64,000 nucleotides of DNA. It comes from Pseudomonas sp. GD04091. Its GTDB lineage: Bacteria > Pseudomonadota > Gammaproteobacteria > Pseudomonadales > Pseudomonadaceae. Under the pieces are notes generated by a model. The model was not told where the DNA came from and did not search any database. It was given only the letters and a program-made list of their open reading frames with translations. Below are positions 29,328-38,350 of the stretch, in pieces; the stretch's first letter is position 1, and the number at the start of each line of letters is the position of its first letter. The DNA is taken from assembly GCF_029836165.1 (NCBI RefSeq), contig NZ_JAOEBG010000016.1, forward strand, positions 62,001-126,000, written 5' to 3'. The position numbers and the translations under genes were made by a program.

Positions 29328-30767
29328 TTAGGCGAGATTCAGGCCCAACGCCTTGGTGATCCCCTCTCCGTAGGCCGGGTCCGCCTTGAAGAAGTGCTGC
29401 AACTGACGCTGCACCACATCCTCGCTGACCCCGGCGAGGGTGCCGGCGATGTTGTTGATCAGCAGCGCCTTCTGCTCGTCGTTCATCAGACGGAACAGCG
29501 CCCCCGCATGGCTGTAGTAGTCGTTGTCCTCGCGGTGATCGTAGCGATCCGCCGAGCCGTTCAGCGCCAGCGCGGGCTCCGCATGGCGTGGCGACTGCTT
29601 CGGTGCATCCGTGTAGCTATTGGGCTCGTAGTTCGGGGCACTGCCGTAGGCACCCGTGGCCATGGAGCCGTCGCGCTGGTAGCTGTTCACCGGGCAGCGA
29701 GGCGCATTGACCGGCAGCTGCTGATGGTTGGTGCCCACACGGTAGCGGTGCGCATCGGCATAGGCGAACACGCGCCCCTGCAACATGCGGTCCGGCGACA
29801 GGCCAACCCCCGGCACCATATTGCTTGGGCCGAACGCGGCTTGCTCGACCTCGGCAAAGTAGTTGAGCGGGTTGCGATTGAGTTCCAACATGCCGACTTC
29901 GATCAGCGGGTAGTCCTTCTGCGACCAGGTCTTGGTCACATCGAAGGGGTTTTCGTCGCGGCTGGCGGCCTCGGCTTCGCTCATCACCTGGATGCACACC
30001 GTCCAGCGCGGGAAGTCGCCACGCTCGATGGCCTCGAACAGGTCACGCTGAGCGTAGTCCGGGTCGCTGCCGGCCAGGCGCGCGGCGTCGGCCGGGGCCA
30101 GGTTCTTGATGCCCTGCTGGGTCTTGAAGTGCCACTTGACCCAGGTGCGCTCGCCTTTGGCATTGATCAGGCTGTAGGTGTGGCTGCCAAATCCGTGCAT
30201 GTGACGGTAGCCATCCGGAATACCTCGATCGGAGAACAGGATGGTGACCTGGTGCAACGCCTCGGGTGAATGCGACCAGAAGTCCCACATCATCTGCGCG
30301 TTCTTCAGGTTGCTCTGCGGATGACGTTTCTGGGTATGAATGAAATCGGGGAACTTCAAGGGGTCGCGTATGAAGAACACGGGGGTGTTGTTGCCGACGA
30401 TGTCCCAGTTGCCTTCCTCGGTGTAGAACTTGACGGCGAATCCGCGCGGATCACGCTCGGTGTCCGCGGAGCCGCGCTCACCGCCTACGGTAGAGAAGCG
30501 CAGGAACGTCTCGGTCTGCTTGCCAACGCTGTCGAACAGCTTGGCGCTGGTCAGCTCGGTGATGTCGCGGGTGACGGTGAAGGTGCCGTAGGCGCCCGAG
30601 CCCTTGGCATGCACGCGGCGCTCAGGAATGTTCTCGCGATTGAAATGGGCCAGCTTCTCGATCAGATGAAAGTCATCGAGCAGCAGCGGGCCGCGCGGGC
30701 CGGCGGAACGGGAGTTCTGGTTGTCAGCTACAGGTGCACCGCTGGCGGTAGTGAGAATCTTGCTCAT
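29328..30767 (-). CDS. katA: Heme catalase KatA (clade 3, small subunit)
   Basis: A 479-residue monofunctional catalase dismutating hydrogen peroxide. The distal histidine lies in RRVHAKGSGAYGTF, the distal asparagine in GNNTPVFFIRDPLKFPDFIH, and the proximal heme tyrosine in RVFAYADAHRYRVG. The length matches clade 3 cytoplasmic catalases (about 480-490), and the start MSKILTTASGAPVADNQN is typical of the family. Transcribed alone, with its own terminator, toward ftnA. The roughly 170-base spacer upstream (30768-30937) is AT-rich and probably holds an OxyR-controlled promoter, which I could not confirm by eye. Confidence 0.97.
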   Translation of the reverse strand: MSKILTTASGAPVADNQNSRSAGPRGPLLLDDFHLIEKLAHFNRENIPERRVHAKGSGAYGTFTVTRDITELTSAKLFDSVGKQTETFLRFSTVGGERGSADTERDPRGFAVKFYTEEGNWDIVGNNTPVFFIRDPLKFPDFIHTQKRHPQSNLKNAQMMWDFWSHSPEALHQVTILFSDRGIPDGYRHMHGFGSHTYSLINAKGERTWVKWHFKTQQGIKNLAPADAARLAGSDPDYAQRDLFEAIERGDFPRWTVCIQVMSEAEAASRDENPFDVTKTWSQKDYPLIEVGMLELNRNPLNYFAEVEQAAFGPSNMVPGVGLSPDRMLQGRVFAYADAHRYRVGTNHQQLPVNAPRCPVNSYQRDGSMATGAYGSAPNYEPNSYTDAPKQSPRHAEPALALNGSADRYDHREDNDYYSHAGALFRLMNDEQKALLINNIAGTLAGVSEDVVQRQLQHFFKADPAYGEGITKALGLNLA

Positions 30768-30892
30768 GGGCTCTCCTTATCGGTCTTGAACTGCCGGCTA
30801 ATCGGCTTGGAGAGAGTATTGTCGAGCAAGGTTACAAGAACAAATTCATTACATGACTTGCATCAATAGAAAATAACAATTCATAAGACAAC

Positions 30893-30919
30893 AAAAAACC
30901 GGGCCAGGGCCCGGTTTCT
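30893..30919 (-). terminator. Rho-independent terminator at the end of the alpha operon
   Basis: AAACCGGGCC (30896-30905) pairs with GGCCCGGTTT (30908-30917) and, on the minus strand, is followed by TTTTTTG. It lies about 20 bases past the rplQ stop. Confidence 0.92.
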
Positions 30920-30937
30920 TGTAGCAGACAGAACGTC

Positions 30938-31324
30938 TTACTCGGCAGCTTCTACAGCACCACCGACCGGACGATCAACCAGCTCGACGTACGCCATAGG
31001 CGCGTTGTCGCCAGCGCGGAAACCGCACTTCAGGATGCGCAGGTAGCCGCCCTGACGGGTGGCGTAACGCTTGCCCAGATCGTTGAACAGTTTGCCAACG
31101 GCGGACTTCGAACGGGTACGGTCGAAGGCCAGACGACGGTTAGCTACGCTGTCTTCCTTGGCCAGGGTGATCAGCGGCTCGGCAACGCGGCGCAGTTCCT
31201 TGGCTTTCGGCAGGGTGGTTTTGATCAGCTCGTGCTCGATCAGCGACACTGCCATGTTCTGGAACATAGCCTTGCGGTGAGAGCTGGTACGGCTCAGGTG
31301 ACGTCCACTTTTACGATGACGCAT
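30938..31324 (-). CDS. rplQ: 50S ribosomal protein L17
   Basis: 128 residues beginning MRHRKSGRHLSRTSSHRKAM, the L17 signature that lines the peptide exit side of the large subunit. Length is normal (127-130). Last gene of the alpha operon rpsM-rpsK-rpsD-rpoA-rplQ; the stop is followed at once by a strong terminator. The acidic C-terminal tail (GGAVEAAE) is common in Pseudomonas L17. Confidence 0.98.
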   Translation of the reverse strand: MRHRKSGRHLSRTSSHRKAMFQNMAVSLIEHELIKTTLPKAKELRRVAEPLITLAKEDSVANRRLAFDRTRSKSAVGKLFNDLGKRYATRQGGYLRILKCGFRAGDNAPMAYVELVDRPVGGAVEAAE

Positions 31325-31366
31325 GATTCATTCCTTACCAAACACTACGTTCGGTGATTACGACGA

Positions 31367-32368
31367 TCAGGCAGTCGCCTTGTCGTCTTTCTTAAGACTT
31401 GCAGGCGGCCAGTTGTCGAGGCGCATGCCGAGAGACAGACCACGGGAGGCCAGGACGTCCTTGATTTCAGTCAGGGACTTCTTGCCCAGGTTAGGAGTCT
31501 TCAACAGCTCTACTTCGGTACGCTGAATCAGGTCGCCGATGTAGTAGATGTTCTCCGCCTTGAGGCAGTTGGCCGAACGTACGGTCAGTTCCAGGTCGTC
31601 AACCGGGCGCAGCAGGATCGGATCGATCTCGTCTTCCTGCTCGACCACGACCGGCTCGCTGTCACCCTTGAGGTCGACGAACGCGGCCAGCTGCTGTTGC
31701 AGGATGGTCGCGGCGCGGCGAATGGCCTCTTCAGGATCCAGGGTGCCATTGGTCTCCAGATCGATGACCAGCTTGTCCAGGTTGGTACGCTGTTCAACAC
31801 GGGCGTTCTCGACCACGTAGGCGATACGACGCACCGGGCTGAACGAAGCGTCCAGCTGAAGACGGCCAATGCTGCGGCTTTCGTCCTCGTCGGTCTGACG
31901 GGAGTCGGCCGGCTCGTAACCGCGACCACGAGCTACGGTGAGCTTCATGTTCAGGGCGCCGTTGGACGCCAGGTTCGCGATTACGTGATCGGGGTTGACG
32001 ATCTCGACATCGTGATCCAGCTGAATATCGGCAGCGGTAACCACCCCCGAACCCTTTTTCGACAAGGTCAGCGTAACTTCGTCACGACCGTGCAGCTTGA
32101 TAGCCAGGCCTTTCAGGTTCAACAGGATTTCAATGACGTCTTCCTGTACACCTTCGATCGCGGAGTACTCGTGGAGTACGCCATCGATCTCGGCCTCGAC
32201 TACTGCACAGCCAGGCATGGAGGACAACAGGATGCGGCGCAGCGCGTTGCCCAGGGTATGGCCGAAGCCACGCTCGAGAGGCTCGAGCGTGATCTTGGCG
32301 CGGGTTGGACTGACAACCTGCACATCGATGTGGCGGGGTGTCAGAAACTCATTTACCGAAATCTGCAT
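31367..32368 (-). CDS. rpoA: RNA polymerase alpha subunit
   Basis: 333 residues. The N-terminal assembly domain includes [17 protein letters not shown], contacting beta and beta-prime; a flexible linker near 235-250 leads to the C-terminal domain ([20 protein letters not shown]) that binds UP elements and activators. Length fits gammaproteobacterial alpha (329-333). It lies between rpsD and rplQ, so polymerase and ribosome synthesis are tied, as in other bacteria. Confidence 0.98.
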
Positions 32369-32390
32369 GGATGCACCTATTTTCTAGCCC

Positions 32391-33011
32391 TTACTTGGAG
32401 TAGAGCTCGACAATCAGGTTTTCGTTGATGTCGGCGGACAGGTCGCTACGAGCAGGAACGTTCTTGAAAACGCCCGACTTCTTAGCAGCATCCACGTCAA
32501 CCCACTCAACGCGGCCACGCTGTGCGCACAGTTCAAGGGCTTGAACAATGCGCAGCTGGTTCAGCGACTTCTCGCGAACTGCGACCACGTCACCCGGACG
32601 AACTTGGTAGGATGGAATGTTTACGGTCTTGCCGTTGACGCTGATCGCTTTGTGCGAAACCAGCTGACGGGACTCGGAACGGGTGGAACCGAAGCCCATA
32701 CGGTAAACGACGTTGTCCAGACGGCACTCGAGCATCTGCAGCAGGTTCTCACCGGTGGCGCCTTTTTTCGAGGCTGCCGCTTGGTAGTAACCGCGGAATT
32801 GACGCTCCAGTACACCGTAGATACGACGGACTTTTTGTTTCTCGCGCAGCTGGGTACCGTAGTCGGACTGACGGCCACGGCGCTGGCCGTGGATACCTGG
32901 GGCTGCTTCGATGTTGCACTTCGATTCCAGAGCGCGAACGCCGCTCTTCAGGAACAGGTCAGTGCCTTCACGGCGAGACAGTTTGCATTTTGGACCAATG
33001 TAACGTGCCAT
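32391..33011 (-). CDS. rpsD: 30S ribosomal protein S4
   Basis: 206 residues starting MARYIGPKCKLSRREGTDLF, with the S4 RNA-binding domain around residues 95-160 (MLECRLDNVVYRMGFGSTR). A primary 16S rRNA binder of the small-subunit body. In E. coli S4 represses its own operon by binding the rpsM leader; the leader here (33792-33850) could do the same, but I cannot identify the pseudoknot by eye. Confidence 0.98.
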   Translation of the reverse strand: MARYIGPKCKLSRREGTDLFLKSGVRALESKCNIEAAPGIHGQRRGRQSDYGTQLREKQKVRRIYGVLERQFRGYYQAAASKKGATGENLLQMLECRLDNVVYRMGFGSTRSESRQLVSHKAISVNGKTVNIPSYQVRPGDVVAVREKSLNQLRIVQALELCAQRGRVEWVDVDAAKKSGVFKNVPARSDLSADINENLIVELYSK

Positions 33012-33026
33012 TTATCTGTCTCCTGA

Positions 33027-33416
33027 TTACACGCGACGCTTCTTCGGCGGACGGCACCCGTTGTGCGGGATTGGCGTCACGTCGGTGATGCTGGCGATCT
33101 TGTAGCCGCAGCTGTTCAGTGCACGAACGGCGGACTCACGACCTGGACCTGGACCCTTGACGTTGACGTCGAGGTTCTTCAGACCGTATTCCAGCGCAGC
33201 TTGACCAGCACGCTCGGCAGCGATCTGAGCTGCGAACGGGGTGGATTTGCGCGAACCACGGAAACCCGAACCACCGGAAGTAGCCCAGGACAGTGCGTTG
33301 CCCTGACGGTCGGTGATGGTCACGATGGTGTTGTTGAAAGACGCATGGATGTGGGCGATGCCATCAACCACTGTCTTTTTGACTTTCTTACGAGGACGAG
33401 CAGCAGGTTTTGCCAT
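33027..33416 (-). CDS. rpsK: 30S ribosomal protein S11
   Basis: 129 residues with the S11 core [19 protein letters not shown] and [18 protein letters not shown], and the basic tail [11 protein letters not shown]. It binds the platform of the 30S subunit with S18 and S6. Second gene of the alpha operon, 18 bases after rpsM and 15 bases before rpsD. Confidence 0.98.
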
Positions 33417-33434
33417 GTCTATATTCCTGGGCGA

Positions 33435-33791
33435 TTACTTGCGGATCGGCTTACGCGGGCCCTTACGGGTGCGTGCGTTGGTCTTGGTGCGCTGACCGCG
33501 AACCGGCAGACCTTTACGATGACGCAGGCCGCGGTAGCAACCCAGGTCCATCAAGCGCTTGATCTTCATGTTGATGTCACGACGCAGGTCACCTTCGGTG
33601 GTGAACTTCGCGACTTCGCCACGCAGGGTTTCGATTTGCTCGTCGCTCAGATCCTTGATCTTTGCGGCTGGGTTTACACCAGCGTCTGCACAGATTTTCT
33701 GTGCAGTAGTGCGACCGACACCATAGATGTAGGTCAGCGAGATAACAGTATGCTTGTTATCTGGAATGTTGACGCCTGCAATACGGGCCAT
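33435..33791 (-). CDS. rpsM: 30S ribosomal protein S13
   Basis: 118 residues starting [20 protein letters not shown]; the helix-hairpin-helix [16 protein letters not shown] and the basic C-terminal extension ([18 protein letters not shown]) that reaches the decoding site are present. It contacts the P-site tRNA from the 30S head. First gene of the alpha operon, about 60 bases downstream of the promoter at 33851-33879. Confidence 0.98.
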
Positions 33792-33850
33792 TCAGTGGGA
33801 CTCCAATTGACAGCTACCTACGCCCCGGAAGCCAAGAAATAGGGCGCGAG

Positions 33851-33879
33851 ATAATATCGCTGTAGAAACGAATAATCAA
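33851..33879 (-). promoter_or_regulatory. Probable promoter of the alpha operon (rpsM-rplQ)
   Basis: On the minus strand TTGATT (33874-33879) and TATTAT (33851-33856) are separated by 17 bases. The -35 box overlaps the base of the hairpin at 33878-33905. Confidence 0.7.
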
Positions 33880-33905
33880 CCCAGCAGCACACTAGCTGCT
33901 GGGTT
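33878..33905 (-). terminator. Hairpin between the spc and alpha operons
   Basis: A perfect 11-bp stem AACCCAGCAGC/GCTGCTGGGTT with a 6-nt loop, about 17 bases after the rpmJ stop. On the minus strand only GATTATT follows, so it is a weak or partial terminator, allowing some read-through into rpsM. Confidence 0.65.
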
Positions 33906-33922
33906 TGAAACGCGGATCACAC

Positions 33923-34039
33923 TCAGCCTTGGCGCTGCTTGTGACGCGGTTCCGCGCTGCAGATCACGCGAACGACGCCTTCGCGACGAATGATCTTGCA
34001 GTTGCGGCACAGCTTTTTCACCGATGCACGAACTTTCAT
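33923..34039 (-). CDS. rpmJ: 50S ribosomal protein L36 (zinc-binding form)
   Basis: A 38-residue protein starting [14 protein letters not shown]. Cys11, Cys14, Cys27 and His33 form the zinc ribbon, so this is the C+ type that is replaced by a cysteine-free paralogue under zinc starvation in some bacteria. Last gene of the spc operon, 29 bases after secY. Start and length match L36 exactly. Confidence 0.97.
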
Positions 34040-34068
34040 TACCGACTCCTCGAACCTTAGGAGGCCTA

Positions 34069-35400
34069 TCAGCGCAGCAGACCGCTGCCACCGTAGCCTT
34101 TCAGGTTGGCTTTCTTCATCAGGGATTCGTACTGGTGCGAAACGAGGTGCGATTGTACTTGGGACATGAAGTCCATCACAACCACTACCACAATCAGCAA
34201 CGAGGTCCCGCCAAGGTAGAACGGCACGTTTGCTGCCACCACCAGGAACTGGGGCAGAAGGCAGACGGCCATCATGTAAAGAGCACCGAACATGGTCAAA
34301 CGGGTCAGAACGCCATCAATGTAGCGCGCCGACTGCTCACCAGGACGGATACCCGGAATAAAGGCACCGGACTTCTTCAGGTTTTCCGCTACGTCTTTCG
34401 GGTTGAACATCAACGCTGTGTAGAAGAAGCAGAAGAAAATGATCCCTGCACTAAACAGCAGAATGTTCAACGGCTGACCAGGAGCGATCGACTGCGAGAT
34501 GTCCTGCAGCCAGCCCATACCTTCGGACTGACCGAACCAGGCACCCAGCGAAGCCGGGAACAGCAAGATGCTGCTCGCGAAAATGGCCGGAATCACGCCC
34601 GCCATGTTCACCTTCAGCGGCAAGTGGCTGGTCTGCGCAGCGAAGACCTTGCGGCCCTGCTGACGCTTGGCGTAGTGAACGGCGATACGACGCTGACCAC
34701 GCTCAATGAACACCACGAAACCGATAATCGCTACTGCCAGCAAACCGATAGCGACCAGGGCGAAGATATTGATATCGCCCGTACGCGCAGACTCGAAAGA
34801 CTGCCCGATTGCTCTCGGAAGACCGGCAACGATACCTGCGAAGATCAACATCGAGATACCGTTGCCCACACCGCGCTCGGTGATCTGCTCGCCCAGCCAC
34901 ATCATGAACATCGCGCCCGCCACGAAGGTGGAGACAGCGACGACATGGAAGCCGAGACCAGCAGAAAACGCCACGCCCTGGTTGGCCAGGCCAATGGACA
35001 TGCCAATGGCTTGAACCAGCGCCAGGATAACGGTGCCGTAGCGGGTGTACTGGCTGATCTTGCGACGGCCAGCTTCACCTTCCTTCTTCAACTGCTCCAG
35101 CTGCGGGCTGACAGCGGTCATGAGCTGCATGATGATCGACGCCGAGATGTACGGCATGATCCCCAGTGCAAAGATGCTCATGCGCTCCAGCGCGCCGCCG
35201 GAAAACATGTTGAACAAGCTAAGAATGGTCCCCTCATTCTGCCGGAACAGATCCGCGAGACGGTCCGGGTTAATGCCTGGTACCGGGATGTGCGCGCCAA
35301 TCCGATAGACGATGATCGCCATGAACAGAAAGCGCAGACGAGCCCAGAGTTCCGACATCCCGCCCTTACCGAGCGAAGAGAGAGCACCTTGCTTAGCCAT
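34069..35400 (-). CDS. secY: Protein translocase channel subunit SecY
   Basis: 443 residues with ten transmembrane helices; the N-terminal cytoplasmic helix precedes [20 protein letters not shown], and the cytoplasmic loop [20 protein letters not shown] carries the conserved basic ribosome/SecA contact. It forms the SecYEG pore with SecE (encoded at 60821). Length matches E. coli SecY (443). Its ATG lies directly against the rplO stop with no spacer, implying tight coupling. Confidence 0.98.
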
Positions 35401-35835
35401 TTATTCCTCGAACTTGCCGCCAGCTGCTTCGATAGCCGCACGTGCACCTTTGGTGACGGCGATACCCTTGAGGGTGACTGCGCGAGTGACTTCGCCCGAC
35501 AGCATGATTTTCACGCGCTGTACGTGCTGACCGATCACGTTGGCGTCCTTGAGGGACTGAACGGTGATCAGATCGCCTTCCACCTTGGCCAGCTCGGACA
35601 GACGCACTTCGGCGCGGTCCATGGCTTTCAGGGAAACGAAGCCGAACTTCGGCAGGCGACGGTGCAGCGGCTGTTGACCGCCTTCGAAGCCTGGAGCAAT
35701 GGAACCACCGGAACGGGAGGTCTGACCTTTGTGGCCACGGCCACCGGTCTTACCCAGACCGCTACCGATACCACGACCCGGACGGTGCTTCTCGCGACGG
35801 GAACCCGGCGCTGGACTCAGATCATTGAGTTTCAT
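35401..35835 (-). CDS. rplO: 50S ribosomal protein L15
   Basis: 144 residues, starting MKLNDLSPAPGSRREKHRPG with the Gly/Arg-rich N-terminal extension GRGIGSGLGKTGGRGHKGQT that threads into 23S rRNA. The C-terminal half has the L15/L18e fold. Length is as in E. coli (144). It lies between rpmD and secY in the spc operon. Confidence 0.98.
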   Translation of the reverse strand: MKLNDLSPAPGSRREKHRPGRGIGSGLGKTGGRGHKGQTSRSGGSIAPGFEGGQQPLHRRLPKFGFVSLKAMDRAEVRLSELAKVEGDLITVQSLKDANVIGQHVQRVKIMLSGEVTRAVTLKGIAVTKGARAAIEAAGGKFEE

Positions 35836-35838
35836 CGA

Positions 35839-36015
35839 TTAACCCTCGACCTTCAGCATGTAGTAGGCCTTGTTGATCATCCCGCGGTTCTCGGGAGTAT
35901 CCTGGACTTCTACAGTGTGACCGATGCGACGCAGACCCAGGCCTTTAACACACAGCTTGTGGTTAGGCAGACGGCCCGAGACGCTCTTGATCAGCGTTAC
36001 TTTGATGGTTGCCAT
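35839..36015 (-). CDS. rpmD: 50S ribosomal protein L30
   Basis: A 58-residue protein starting MATIKVTLIKSVSGRLPNHK and ending MINKAYYMLKVEG, the full L30 fold. Length is normal (58-60). It sits 2 bases after the rpsE stop and 3 bases before rplO, in the conserved spc order rpsE-rpmD-rplO. Confidence 0.97.
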   Translation of the reverse strand: MATIKVTLIKSVSGRLPNHKLCVKGLGLRRIGHTVEVQDTPENRGMINKAYYMLKVEG

Positions 36016-36017
36016 GA

Positions 36018-36518
36018 TCAGATGATCTCCTCGACAGTCTTGCCGCGCTTGGCAGCAATGGACTCAGGGGATTGCATGGCTTTCAGACCCTTGAAGGTGG
36101 CGTGAACCACGTTCACCGGGTTGGTCGAACCGTAGCACTTGGCCAGAACGTTCTGAACGCCAGCAACTTCCAGGACGGCACGCATTGCGCCGCCGGCGAT
36201 GATACCGGTACCTTCCGACGCAGGCTGCATGTAGACCTTCGAGGCGCCGTGGGCGGCCTTGGTGGCGTACTGCAGGGTGGTGCCTTTCAGGTCGACCTGA
36301 ATCATGTTGCGACGAGCAGCTTCCATGGCTTTCTGGATCGCGGCTGGTACTTCGCGCGATTTGCCACGGCCAAAGCCAACACGACCCTTGCCATCACCCA
36401 CCACGGTCAGCGCGGTGAAGGTGAAGATACGGCCGCCTTTAACGGTTTTGGCTACGCGGTTAACTTGAACCAGCTTCTCGATGTAGCCTTCGTCGCGCTT
36501 TTGATCGTTATTTGCCAT
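36018..36518 (-). CDS. rpsE: 30S ribosomal protein S5
   Basis: 166 residues with the double-stranded RNA-binding-like N-terminal domain (KLVQVNRVAKTVKGGRIFTF) and C-terminal domain (GTGIIAGGAMRAVLEVAGVQ). The loop KTVKGGR is the region where spectinomycin-resistance substitutions occur and looks wild type. It helps keep decoding accurate with S4 and S12. Fourth gene from the distal end of the spc operon. Confidence 0.98.
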   Translation of the reverse strand: MANNDQKRDEGYIEKLVQVNRVAKTVKGGRIFTFTALTVVGDGKGRVGFGRGKSREVPAAIQKAMEAARRNMIQVDLKGTTLQYATKAAHGASKVYMQPASEGTGIIAGGAMRAVLEVAGVQNVLAKCYGSTNPVNVVHATFKGLKAMQSPESIAAKRGKTVEEII

Positions 36519-36521
36519 AAC

Positions 36522-36872
36522 TTAGAACTCCAGCCCGCCTTCACGAGCAGCATCAGCCAGCGCTTTGACGCGGCCGTGGTACTTGAAGCCGGAACGGTCA
36601 AAGGCAACTTGAGATACACCGGCGGCTTTCGCACGCTCAGCTACCAGCTTGCCAACCTTAGTGGCCGCGTCGATGTTGCCGGTGGCGCCATCACGCAGTT
36701 CTTTGTCCAAGGTCGAGGCGCTTGCCAGAACCTTGCTGCCGTCGGCCGAAATGACCTGGGCATAGATGTGCTGCGAGGAGCGGAACACGCACAGACGCAC
36801 GGCTTCGAGCTCGTGCATTTTCAGGCGTGCTTTGCGAGCGCGACGCAGTCGAGTAACTTTTTTGTCGGTCAT
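36522..36872 (-). CDS. rplR: 50S ribosomal protein L18
   Basis: 116 residues; basic N terminus (TDKKVTRLRRARKARLKMHE) and the L18 core (AQVISADGSKVLASASTLDK, and VAFDRSGFKYHGRVKALADA). It binds 5S rRNA with L5. Three bases separate its stop from rpsE, typical of the spc operon. Confidence 0.98.
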   Translation of the reverse strand: MTDKKVTRLRRARKARLKMHELEAVRLCVFRSSQHIYAQVISADGSKVLASASTLDKELRDGATGNIDAATKVGKLVAERAKAAGVSQVAFDRSGFKYHGRVKALADAAREGGLEF

Positions 36873-36882
36873 TTGCTAGGCC

Positions 36883-37416
36883 CTACTTCTTCTTGGCTTC
36901 TTTACGACGGACTACTTCGTCCGCGTAACGCACACCCTTGCCCTTGTAAGGCTCTGGCGGACGGAAGGCGCGGACTTCAGCGGCCACCTGACCCACCAGC
37001 TGCTTGTCGATACCCTTGATCAGGATGTCGGTCTGGCTTGGGGTTTCAGCAGTGATACCGGCTGGCAGTTCGTAGTCCACTGGGTGCGAGAAGCCCAGAG
37101 CCAGGTTCAGGACAGTGCCCTTGGCCTGAGCCTTGTAACCAACACCGACCAGCTGGAGCTTGCGCTCGAAGCCTTGGCTTACGCCCTGGACCATGTTGTT
37201 CACCAGGGCGCGGGTGGTACCGGCCATGGCGCGAGCTTGCTGGTCACCGTTGCGAGCGGAGAAACGCAGCTCACCAGCTTCTTCGGTAACTTCAACAGAC
37301 GAGTGAACGTTCAGTTCGAGAGTGCCCTTGGCACCCTTCACCGAAAGCTGCTGGCCGGCGAATTTGACTTCGACGCCTGCTGGCAGCTTAACGGGGTTCT
37401 TAGCGACGCGAGACAT
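36883..37416 (-). CDS. rplF: 50S ribosomal protein L6
   Basis: 177 residues made of two similar L6 domains; the C-terminal signature PEPYKGKGVRYADEVVRRKE is intact. It sits near the sarcin-ricin loop and factor-binding site. Length equals E. coli L6 (177). Gene order rpsH-rplF-rplR is conserved. Confidence 0.98.
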   Translation of the reverse strand: MSRVAKNPVKLPAGVEVKFAGQQLSVKGAKGTLELNVHSSVEVTEEAGELRFSARNGDQQARAMAGTTRALVNNMVQGVSQGFERKLQLVGVGYKAQAKGTVLNLALGFSHPVDYELPAGITAETPSQTDILIKGIDKQLVGQVAAEVRAFRPPEPYKGKGVRYADEVVRRKEAKKK

Positions 37417-37428
37417 GCCTATCTCCCC

Positions 37429-37821
37429 TTAGAACACTGTGCACAGAACTTCGCCGCCGACACCGGCAGCGCGCGCAGCGCGGTCAGTCATCACACCTTT
37501 GTTGGTGGAGACGATAGACACGCCCAGGCCGCCACGTACTTTCGGCAGCTCAGTGACGGCCTTGTACTGGCGCAGGCCAGGACGGCTGGTACGCTTCAGT
37601 TCCTCGATGACCGGACGGCCTTCGAAGTACTTCAGTTCGATCGACAGGGAAGGCTTGGCTTCGCCGGTGACTTCGTAGCCAGCGATGTAGCCTTCGTCTT
37701 TCAGTACTTTGGCAACCGCGACCTTCAGGGTGGAAGAAGGCATGCTTACGACAGACTTTTCAGCCATCTGGGCATTACGGATGCGAGTTAGCATGTCCGC
37801 TAACGGGTCCTGCATACTCAT
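37429..37821 (-). CDS. rpsH: 30S ribosomal protein S8
   Basis: 130 residues starting MSMQDPLADMLTRIRNAQMA, ending in the S8 signature GVMTDRAARAAGVGGEVLCTVF. It binds the central domain of 16S rRNA and in E. coli represses the spc operon at the rplE leader. Unusually, a 210-base spacer with two hairpins separates it from rpsN, whereas the other junctions in this operon are short. Confidence 0.98.
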   Translation of the reverse strand: MSMQDPLADMLTRIRNAQMAEKSVVSMPSSTLKVAVAKVLKDEGYIAGYEVTGEAKPSLSIELKYFEGRPVIEELKRTSRPGLRQYKAVTELPKVRGGLGVSIVSTNKGVMTDRAARAAGVGGEVLCTVF

Positions 37822-37937
37822 GGGCTAGATGCTCCTGATACAAGAATTATTAGCCTTGCGGCTATCACAACCACCCGGGCAGGCAGGGCAAAAAACCCAG
37901 GCTCAGGTGAGCCGGTCATTCTAGACACAAGGCAGAA

Positions 37938-38015
37938 ACGAAACAAGCCCCATATAGGGGCTTGTTTCGTTGCGAGGTCACCGACGGTCGGAAGATCGCT
38001 CCCCTTCCGTCGGTG
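37938..38015 (-). other. Two strong hairpins between rpsN and rpsH
   Basis: The first is a perfect 14-bp stem ACGAAACAAGCCCC/GGGGCTTGTTTCGT with a 5-nt loop (37938-37970). The second pairs CACCGACGG...AAG (37979-37994, 4-nt bulge) with CTTCCGTCGGTG (38004-38015). They occupy the only long gap inside the spc operon and may attenuate or protect the transcript. Confidence 0.75.
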
Positions 38016-38031
38016 GTCACGCCAACCGGGA

Positions 38032-38337
38032 TTACCAGCTGGCCTTGACCAGACCTGGCACGTCACCACGCATGGCGGCTTCGCGCAGCTTGTTACGGCC
38101 GAGGCCGAACTTGCGGTACACGCCGTGCGGACGGCCGGTGATGCGGCAACGGTTACGCAGGCGCGAGGCGCTGGCGTCACGTGGTTGCTTCTGCAGGGCG
38201 ACAACGGCAGCGAAGCGCTCTTCAGGAGAGGCGTTCAGGTTGACGATGGTCGCTTTCAGCTCGGCACGCTTTTTGGCGTACTTGGCTACCGTGAGCTGAC
38301 GCTTCAGCTCGCGGTTCTTCATGCTCTTCTTGGCCAT
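38032..38337 (-). CDS. rpsN: 30S ribosomal protein S14 (zinc-free form)
   Basis: 101 residues starting MAKKSMKNRELKRQLTVAKY; the C-terminal RCRITGRPHGVYRKFGLGRN is the S14 signature. No CxxC pairs, so it is the long cysteine-free form. The frame is open 14 codons upstream, but homology begins at this ATG. It follows rplE by 13 bases. Confidence 0.98.
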   Translation of the reverse strand: MAKKSMKNRELKRQLTVAKYAKKRAELKATIVNLNASPEERFAAVVALQKQPRDASASRLRNRCRITGRPHGVYRKFGLGRNKLREAAMRGDVPGLVKASW

Positions 38338-38350
38338 TTTCCTACTCCAA

